DNA from: Heterostelium album PN500 | Taxonomy: Eukaryota; Evosea; Eumycetozoa; Acytosteliales; Acytosteliaceae | Direction of reading: 5' to 3' | Length of the DNA stretch: 64,000 nt | NCBI RefSeq assembly: GCF_000004825.1 | Contig: NW_008805069.1 | Span: 124,001-188,000 of the forward strand | Shown here: positions 56,809-64,000 of the stretch, one piece after another | Layout: each line of letters starts with the position of its first letter | Numbering within the stretch: the stretch's first letter is position 1 | Position numbers and translations under genes: made by a program | The notes under the pieces: generated by a model | Database searches by the model: none | Told to the model about the DNA's origin: nothing | The model's input: only the letters and a program-made list of their open reading frames with translations

Positions 56809-57175
56809 TCCAATTAATATTTAAATACCATTAAAAATAATTTTTTTATTAAAATTGATCTTTGAGTAGAACCAAAAAAAAAATCGAGTATCAATCAAAG
56901 AAATAAATATTTAAAAAAAATAAAAAAACGCAATTCTCTCATCAGATCGTACTAAATCTTTTTTAAATTTCAATCAAAAAACAATAAGATGGGTTTTTTT
57001 AAAAAAAAATCATGATATTTCTAAAAATCACTCGTCATGTCACTTTTGACATGCAGTTTCCGAGCAAAATTATATATTTAAAAACCATATCTTCCAACCT
57101 CATCACAGCATTTTGGTATTCATGAATAAAAAAATAAATAAATACCAAAAAGTGATAGATTGTATTAAAAGTTAA
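56809..57175. other. Upstream flank of copy B, hairpin
   Basis: AT-rich promoter space. A 10-bp perfect inverted repeat, TTTTGGTATT at 57111-57120 with AATACCAAAA at 57141-57150, lies just beyond the 3' side of the decayed transposon-like gene. It could be a 3'-end hairpin or an eroded terminal repeat. Confidence 0.45.
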
Positions 57176-58735
57176 TTATCGTTTACGTTTATTGGTAGAA
57201 TTTTTTGAAAATGAACTTGTTGAATTATTACTATCAGATGTATAAATTTCTAAAACTTGGTTAGATGAGCATTGCTTTTCATGTGGTATAGTATCAGTAC
57301 AATCATCATTGTAAGTAACATTTGGCAAGTTTGTTTGTAAATTGGCAGGTAATCCATGTGTAGATGTTCTAACTCTTTTTTGTTTAGCTACCATAGGTTG
57401 AGTAGTGTTAGAACTTGTCGAGTTGGGCAATACTGCAGGTGTTAAGTCAGGTCTGAAGCATTTGAAGAAGAGTTTGGTACCAGGTGTAGCAGTTAGAGCA
57501 AGAGTAACAGATAGAGAAGGTGGGGGAGTAGATGTAGTTGTTTTTCTTGGTCTTCCACGCTTTGCAGGTGCAGGTTCAAGTGTTGGAGTTTGTACATTTC
57601 CAAACATCGTTTGGGATTTGGCAATGAACTTTTCGTGGAGAGTGGCTTTATCCTGATTTGATAAACTAAGACGCGTTTTGTAGTTATCGTCAAATAGTCG
57701 TCTAATTGTAGGTTCGTCAACATCAATCTCTCTTAAAACCTTCATAATGTGCTTGCAATAGTTACGGTAGTAGCCATGCTTAGATTGCATGTTAAAGGAG
57801 TCTATAGACATCAACTTGACCATCTGCCCAGTCTTTTCTTTTATAGTAGCGTTGGCTTGGTCATACCGAAGTTTACTGTCTGTGGTTGAATACAACACCG
57901 TATTCTTAAACATCTGTTTGAACAGGGCAATGAACACATGCAGAAAGCAAGGATACTGTATCTTTGAATCACATTCGAAAACAGGAGGTTGCACTTGGCC
58001 ATATAGCTTACCATTGACTTCTCCACCAAGATCCTTCAATGCTTTCGGTGAAAAGACTGGCATCATATGTTCATCGTGACCACCTATCTTACTACCTGGA
58101 GGTTCAAGTTTGAACTTGACATCGCCAACCTCTACATTTGAACTGTAGTCTCTTAAGAGTCTTCAAATGTCGATTGCCCCTTGTTCATTTGTCACAAACA
58201 ATTCGATGTCATCCAAATTACAGAAACACCACATGCATTTAAAAAACACCTTTGGATTGAACACTTCTAGACCTTGCAACTCAGTGAAACACTTGTAATC
58301 ATTGACAAAGACTATGTCAACTTTGTACGTATGTCCACCCACAACAATCTTCTTTTCTTTTACCCATTTATTTATTACATCAACTAATGGCTTTAATTGT
58401 TTCATGAAAAACAGATTCATGAAACTACGAAGCATTACTGTAGAGAAGGAGGATAATCTGTTTTATGGGTTTGGTACGAGATCGTCGGATTTCACAAAGC
58501 TGCTGTTTGACAAACCACTCTCTGAATGTACGTTCCGTGAATCTAGACGCATCTTGCAAAACCGTACATCCAATATGAATCCACTGTTCAGTTCATCCAG
58601 TTCATCGAGATTGAAAAAAAAAATTGCAAAAAAAATGGATTTTATGAGGTTTCTGCCCTGTGCAAACACCAGATTTATGAATTTTTTTATTTTTTTTTGT
58701 TCAATGGTTGTGAAGATTTTTGTTATGATCAACAA
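57176..58735 (-). mobile_element. Decayed transposon-like gene (DxK/WC-type element protein), unknown superfamily
   Basis: One reading frame on the minus strand stays protein-like for about 1.5 kb but is interrupted about twice, so it is called a relic. The upstream part has LKPLVDVINKWVKEKKIVVG, then VDIVFVNDYKCFTELQGLEV and FFKCMWCFCN, a pattern (Asp-x-Lys block, then W/C-x-x-C) seen in element-borne proteins of unnamed transposon families in protists, fungi and cnidarians. Next come KIGGHDEHMMPVF and YPCFLHVFIALFKQMFK (position of an L-H-x-x-L-R-type motif in relatives), then a helical region and a Thr/Pro/Ser-rich tail with an AT-hook-like KRGRPRK. No terminal repeats were confirmed. Relatively few breaks suggest a fairly recent death. 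The superfamily is uncertain. Confidence 0.45.
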
Positions 58736-58865
58736 AACAGATAAGACCTATAAATATGAAGGCAAGATGTTGTTTTTTAAATTTCATTCACTATTCTTAT
58801 CTTGTTTCTACATACAAATAAAATATATATTTATATAGATATTATTTAAAATAAAATAAAACAAA

Positions 58866-61226
58866 ATGGAAACAATTGCAAATGGTAAATAGAATTAGTG
58901 TAACAATAATATTATTTTTTGAGCAATATAATTGATTGATTCCCATTCATTCAATTTATCTAGATCCCATTGAACTTGAAAATATTAAATCGGATTTTGA
59001 TATTACAAATGACGATAAAACTGGTAGTACTAGATCAAAATCAAAATTGACCAAGGGTTTTCTTGATGTTATGGATAGACTATTGAACTATGACGGTACC
59101 GAGATTTCTAATCTTATCAGTGGAACTGGTAGTTATAGAGATACTGCCAATATGGTTGCATCTTTAGTTGCATCTGTTGCTGTTGTATGTAAATAATATA
59201 ATTTAATATTTATTCAAGTAAATATCTAATATTCTATTTTATTCATAGTTAGTTCCAGTTTATGGACCTATTTTATCTAATGTTATTGATTTATCGTTTT
59301 CAATTGGTAAGTGTTATCAAAACATGCACATCTCTAAATTTTAATATTGTGTAAATATATACTTATAAGAATTAATTAAAGTGGCAGGTAAAGTTTGGGA
59401 TGGTAACAATGCAGCTGCAGAGCTAAATGAAGCTATTGCCAGAGAACAAGTAATGAAGTTCTTCCAATCACTTACAACTGGTAAATTAGATGATGTTCGT
59501 TATGGTAAGCACTATTATCAAAATTAGATATAAGATGATATTGTTATAGAAATTAATTAAATTTTTAATATATATTTAAAGCCCTTCAACAATTAGAACT
59601 TAGAATTGTTGATGTTTTGAAAAACAATACCAATGCACAGAATCAATCCAGTTTAGCAGCTCAATACATTACTTTTAACACTCAAATGAATAGTATGTTT
59701 AACTCTGTCATCAATCAACCAATGGATTTTAGAATGAAATCAATTCAATTGTTTAGAGATGCCACTCAGCTTTATTTGATTAGAGTTCTTTCTCTGATGG
59801 CAATGAAGAACACTTTGGCAATGACACCAGAGTTTTACAATAGACTTGTTGGTCATTTCAAAATTGGGGGTCAACAATTGTATCTTAGAAACGTACATGT
59901 TGAATGTCAACAAAAGTTGAATAACATTTTGGAATCCAAAAATATAAAAGCCTATTTTGATTACAGAAATGCTGCCTTAAAGAATTTCGATGGAATCTAT
60001 TCGCTTTTATTTTCTGACCCAGTTTTATTCCCAAAGGTATGTTACTTATTTAGAGAAAGCCAACTATAGTTATCATATATACTAATGTCGTTCTTTTAAA
60101 TAGGGAATATATGTAGATAACCCTTATTATTTATATCAAGTACTATATGATGACAAGAATTTTGATGATTCTCTTTTTAGATCTGGTTGGGAGTCACTTA
60201 TGTCTATCCTTCAGGCTACAGACAACATGTCATACTTTGGTAATTTATCTGGACTTATTTGTGGCTTTAATGATAGTAATCAAATTGTTATGTATAAGAA
60301 TCTCAGTCCAAAGAGAACAACAGATTACTTCCCATTGGGTAGCGAGTATGGAAGTACACATGAAAAGACAATGACACTAGACGCCAATGCAGCTTATGGA
60401 AGTGCATTCATTGGATTTATGGATTACATAACTGTTGGTAAAACAACAATTGGAACAGAAGATCCAAAAATGGCATTTGTGGCTCAAAAGTATGTCATCC
60501 CATCAGAACCAGGTAATCCATACAAAATTGGTCAAATTGCAGGAGTCAGAGCTGGAGCAAGACAAGGATGTAAGTAATATAAAATTATCTAGTAAAAGTA
60601 AAATAGAATATATGAATTAATTATTTTGTTTTATATTCAAAGCAATGGTACTCCCTATGATTGGATTGGTAGATAGAGGAGCCACTTTACAAAACGTCAT
60701 CTTATCATCATGTGCTACTCTTATTGCACCAGTTAAATATACGGCAAAGAATGAACTTGTTAGCTCAAATTTCGATGATGTATTCATTGGATTCAATTCT
60801 TTAAATGTTAAGAGTGGTGGTGAGGTGACCTATACCTTATTCCCAGCTAATATAAAGGTCATGAAATATGATGTGTTTATCAGGGTTACTGTTGGAGTTC
60901 ATGTTGGTGGTCTATTGGGTACTCCAGCAAATCATAATCATGACGCCTGCATCAATAATGCCAAGAGAAGAATGTTGGATAATTCCGTTCCAGATATGCC
61001 ATTGAAATAGGTTGCAAATTCAGAAGACTCCACTTTAGTCTTTGTAAAGAAAGATAAAATCGGTAAAACTGCTCAACTTAAAAAAGATACATTCAATGTT
61101 ATGGTAAGTGTTGGTTCAATGACTTTCGATGTTCCATCTGCTACTGCCAAGAATAAAATTACAATCAAATGTTCTAAAGGTGCTTTCTTACTTGAAGCAG
61201 TCATCTTCAGACCTGTTTTGGCATAA
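58866..61226 (+). pseudogene. Crystal-toxin-fold (delta-endotoxin-like) gene, broken
   Basis: A multi-exon gene with host-type short introns whose product resembles bacterial three-domain crystal proteins. The N-terminal part (about 58960-60060) is helical, with a hydrophobic segment containing VPVYGPILSNVIDLSF and a helix with MKSIQLFRDATQLYLIRVL, the character of the endotoxin N-terminal helical bundle. The later part (about 60110-61226) is beta-rich, as expected for the lectin-like domains. Dictyostelids are known to carry such genes. The copy looks broken, with about one break, and otherwise little eroded, so it is probably young or still variable. Spliceosomal introns imply that the ancestor entered the amoeba lineage long ago. 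The family assignment rests on pattern, not on an alignment. Confidence 0.5.
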
Positions 61227-61608
61227 ATAACAACAAATTAATTAATTATCATCCAGTTATCAACTCTAAAATATGTTTTAAACAACATTACCAAATTAAT
61301 AAACCAATTAATAAACATTAAGATTAGAAAGTTACCAATCATAATACACCATATCAAACATTACAACAATGCGAAATTTCAAAGAGGTAATTTTACCTCA
61401 TCAATGAATAAAAATAGAGAACCCAGAGGTAGAGAATATTTTATGACATTAGTAGTTCATATTCTATTGAAAAGAATGAATAGAAACAAATATTATAAAA
61501 TGATAAAATGTGGATCTTCAATATTTACACATTAATAAATTATTTTATTTGATTTGATTTATTCCTCACTTTTACTATTATTACTAATTATTATTATTAT
61601 TTAATAAT
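61227..61608. other. Convergent spacer
   Basis: Space between the crystal-toxin-fold gene and the reductase gene. A 43-codon frame with an ATG at 61404 has mildly protein-like composition but no family and no splice signals, so it is not called. Confidence 0.45.
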
Positions 61609-62655
61609 TTAAAGATTTGATTTTTGATTTGTATTATCCATTTTAACTAATAATTTACCAGTGTTTGAACCACTGAATAACGAAAGGAAAGAGGGAATGA
61701 TTTGATCGAATCCATGAGTAATTGTAGTTTTACCCTTTAACTTACCTTGTACAATCCATTGTGATAACTCTCTAATTGCTTCTCCATTCTTTTTAGAGTA
61801 GTCTGTTACAATGAATCCTTGCATTCTAGTTGAGGTTCTAACCAAGTGTACTTGACAATGTGGACCAACACTATCACCAGGTGCAGAGTTATACATTGAG
61901 ATTGCACCACAAACTGGTATACGTGCGAATTGGTTTAGCAATAGGAATATAGGTTCACTGATTTTACCACCGACATTATCAAAGTAAATGTCAACACCCT
62001 TTGGACATGCAAGTCTAAGATCTTTCCTGTAGGTTGGTGAGTTATAGTTTACAGCGGCATCGAATCCAAGTTCTCTCTTTAGGAATTCACACTTCTCATC
62101 TGATCCAGCAATACCGACAACTCTACAACCCTTGATCTTTCCGATTTGACCAACAATCGAACCAACACCTCCAGCTGCAGCAGAGACAACCAGTGTCTCA
62201 CCACTCTTTGGCTCACCAATCTCACGCATTCCATGATAAGCAGTCAAGCCGACAACACCAAGAATATTGAGATAGGTCTCAAGTGGTACCAACTTATCAT
62301 TGACCTTGTAAATACCTCTGTTACCATTGAATTTGAATATCTCCATCCAAGGTAACTCTCCACAACAATGATCACCAACTGCCCATTTAGGATTGTTTGA
62401 TTTAAGGATTCTACCAACACAGATTCCTATCATTGGCTCACCTACTTTATAGGATGCAGCATATGATTTAGCAGCTGATAAACGACCTCTTATATAAGGG
62501 TCAACTGAAACAAGCTCTAACTTAATGACAATTTCATTCTCAGCCAATTCAACAGCCTCATAATTGAATTCTACACTCTGAACATCAAAGTCTGATTGCT
62601 GAACCATTCTACCTTCAACATGGTTTTTCAATATAATTTTCTTTATCATTACCAT
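61609..62655 (-). CDS. PTGR1-like NADP-dependent alkenal/enone reductase (MDR superfamily)
   Basis: Single exon, 348 aa, near the 329-345 aa of prostaglandin reductases and plant double-bond reductases. An N-terminal GroES-like domain includes LELVSVDPYIRGRLSAAKSY, the family marker SVDPYxR. The Rossmann domain starts ILGVVGLTAYHGMREIGEPK and SGETLVVSAAAGGVGSIVGQ, with the nucleotide-binding AAxGxVG motif at residues about 159-165 and GIAGSDEKC after the next strand. The sequence DIYFDNVGG and later MQGFIVTDY are also family hallmarks. No zinc ligands are present, as expected of this zinc-independent branch. Members reduce the alpha,beta double bond of enals, enones or leukotriene/prostaglandin intermediates using NADPH in the cytosol. 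Dictyostelids use polyketide-type signals, so a role in their turnover is conceivable but not shown. Confidence 0.92.
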   Translation of the reverse strand: MVMIKKIILKNHVEGRMVQQSDFDVQSVEFNYEAVELAENEIVIKLELVSVDPYIRGRLSAAKSYAASYKVGEPMIGICVGRILKSNNPKWAVGDHCCGELPWMEIFKFNGNRGIYKVNDKLVPLETYLNILGVVGLTAYHGMREIGEPKSGETLVVSAAAGGVGSIVGQIGKIKGCRVVGIAGSDEKCEFLKRELGFDAAVNYNSPTYRKDLRLACPKGVDIYFDNVGGKISEPIFLLLNQFARIPVCGAISMYNSAPGDSVGPHCQVHLVRTSTRMQGFIVTDYSKKNGEAIRELSQWIVQGKLKGKTTITHGFDQIIPSFLSLFSGSNTGKLLVKMDNTNQKSNL

Positions 62656-64000
62656 TCTTGTTTTAAACTATAACTTGTTATATTAATGTGTAATATGAAT
62701 ATGATTATGATCAACGAAATTTTATTCTATTAAATATTTATTTCGAAAAAAAAAAAAAACAAAAATTGTGGGGTGGTTACTACTTGTTTTCTGGTGAGGA
62801 AAGGGGGTAGAGAAGATGAGTGAGTCACTGGTTTTTTGCATCAAAAAAAAAATATTCATTTTTGATGGTCATTTTTTTTTTCAAAAATTTGTTAAATTTT
62901 TTTCAATGATAGTGATTGTGGCTGTTTTTCACAATTTTTTTTCTAAGTTTTTGCATTAGAGATTAATATTAAAAAAATAAAATAAAATATCAAACCTTGT
63001 TAGATTTTAATAAAAATTAGATAAATAGAAAGTATTTTTATAGTAGATTTAGAATATAAAGTTTGTTTTATTCTTTAAAAAAATTTTGAAAGAGTTTGGC
63101 CTCTGTTTTTCGATGGGTAAAATGAGTTTTCCAATCTGCATCGGAGTTCGGAGCAAGCTACAACGAACCCGAGAGATCAAAGAATACAGGGACAGACATA
63201 TTTATCAATGTTATGAAAGATTCAATCAAATTCTCAAAGATCTTCAATCAAAAATTGGTGTTCAAAAAATGGTTATTGTAATATGGGAAATTTATATGAG
63301 AAAATCAATGATTGGCAACTAGCGAAATAGATATTTAACAATGGACCCTACTGATTAAATAAAGCACATACATCAAATAGAAATGGTTCAACACACGATA
63401 TGTGAGCTTTAATTTCTATCGATTCCTTGAATAGTGGATAAAGCTGGTATCTTTCACTTTGCCAATCAACACTAAATATTAAAATTTTGGTTTTTATTTG
63501 AATCAAACACAATCAAATCAACAATAACCATATAAAATTCAATTGTATAATGTTAGCGATACGAAAAAGCAACTTTGTATGATAGTAGATTGACAAGAAA
63601 GTGAGTTAATAAATGAATAAATGAATAAATATAATATATATGAATATAAATATATAAATATAAATAAATAAATATAATACATATAATAGATATATAGAGA
63701 AATAAATAAATTATTGGATGAATAAATAAATGTATGAAAGGAAGAATGAAAGAATGGGTGGATGAAAGATTGAAAGAAAGAAAGAAAGAAAGAAAGAATA
63801 TGGATGAAAGGAAGAATGAAAGTGAATTAGGTGCTAATTCACTGCAGTGCAAATGTTGTCCGTCTAAGGACAATAAGGTAGCCGCCAAGGCAATGCCGGC
63901 ACCCATCAATCAACATCAATAATATACACCAGCCAACATATAGTAATAGTCAATTATAATTAATTCAATTAATTAAATCAACTAAATAAGTAATAGTCCA
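62656..64000. other. Gene-poor window end with microsatellites
   Basis: AT-rich. Items: poly-A at 62746-62760, GAAA repeat (about 63772-63798), TAAATAAATA-type repeats (about 63600-63730), a coding-like fragment at 63113-63322 (separate entry) and a G+C-richer island at 63828-63922 that is open on both strands (plus: CKCCPSKDNKVAAKAMPAPI; minus: MMGAGIALAATLLSLDGQHL). The latter may be an exon of a gene continuing outside the window, but no splice signals settle the strand. Confidence 0.4.
63113..63322 (+). pseudogene. Short coding-like fragment, unknown origin
   Basis: A 69-codon frame starting MGKMSFPICIGVRSKLQRTR and continuing EIKEYRDRHIYQCYERFNQI, KDLQSKIGVQKMV and a basic end. Codon and amino acid composition are protein-like (charged amphipathic helix), and the DNA is richer in G+C than its flanks. 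There is no obvious splice site, family or good upstream start context. It might be a gene relic or an exon of an element. Function unknown. Confidence 0.3.

Noticed and set aside
1-64000. tRNA, rRNA and CRISPR genes
   Set aside because: No T-arm/anticodon-arm pattern, rRNA-like sequence or spaced direct repeats was found on either strand by eye. A tRNAscan or Rfam run would be decisive.

Overview
The window is nuclear DNA of a social amoeba (Dictyostelia). The evidence is very AT-rich intergenic DNA with long A/T homopolymers, short AT-rich GT-AG introns of about 60-180 nt (one is over 1 kb), coding exons clearly richer in G+C, proteins loaded with Asn, Gln and Ser/Thr runs, and typical dictyostelid families: a discoidin-type lectin, EGF/TIG adhesion proteins of the ComC/Tgr kind, and a full-size PDR-like ABCG transporter. 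The species cannot be fixed from this stretch alone.

Layout. 0-12.9 kb: a PinX1-like G-patch protein (-), a secreted discoidin-like lectin (+), a fused triphosphatase-guanylyltransferase mRNA capping enzyme (-), a gene-poor 2 kb stretch, a small membrane or secreted peptide (+), an Hsp20 chaperone (+) and a COP1-type RING/coiled-coil/WD40 ubiquitin ligase (-). 12.9-16 kb is nearly empty and holds one decayed gene relic. 16-26.6 kb: an orphan Asn/Lys-rich protein (+), a PH-C2 protein (-), an intact Tc1/mariner-type transposase gene with an altered catalytic triad (+), a Tra2-like RRM/RS-type splicing factor with a 1 kb intron (-), a protein with the motif layout of a securin (+) and Imp3 (-). 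27-38 kb: an NTF2/SnoaL-like protein, a hairpin-rich possible ncRNA, a mucin-like membrane protein, an ankyrin protein and a multi-BRCT protein (all +), a phosphotriesterase-related hydrolase (-), a set of long inverted repeats, and two small proteins (one -, one +). 38.7-43.3 kb: an ABCG transporter (-) with an apparent one-base frameshift. 43.3-46.3 kb is gene-poor with one orphan coding relic. 46-57 kb: a UPF0739 protein (+), then two tandem nine-exon paralogues encoding large EGF/TIG-type membrane proteins (-). 57-64 kb: a decayed transposon-like gene (-), a broken crystal-toxin-fold gene (+), a PTGR1-like reductase (-) and a gene-poor end.

Most genes are unrelated housekeeping or signalling genes, so there is no operon logic. 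Convergent pairs lie close (44 bp between the BRCT and phosphotriesterase genes, 66 bp between UPF0739 and the adhesion gene). The clearest functional unit is the tandem adhesion pair, whose ends are almost identical while the middle exons differ, as expected for a recognition locus shaped by gene conversion. Gene models were spliced by eye from GT-AG sites, reading phase and family similarity; each exon list is given in its entry.
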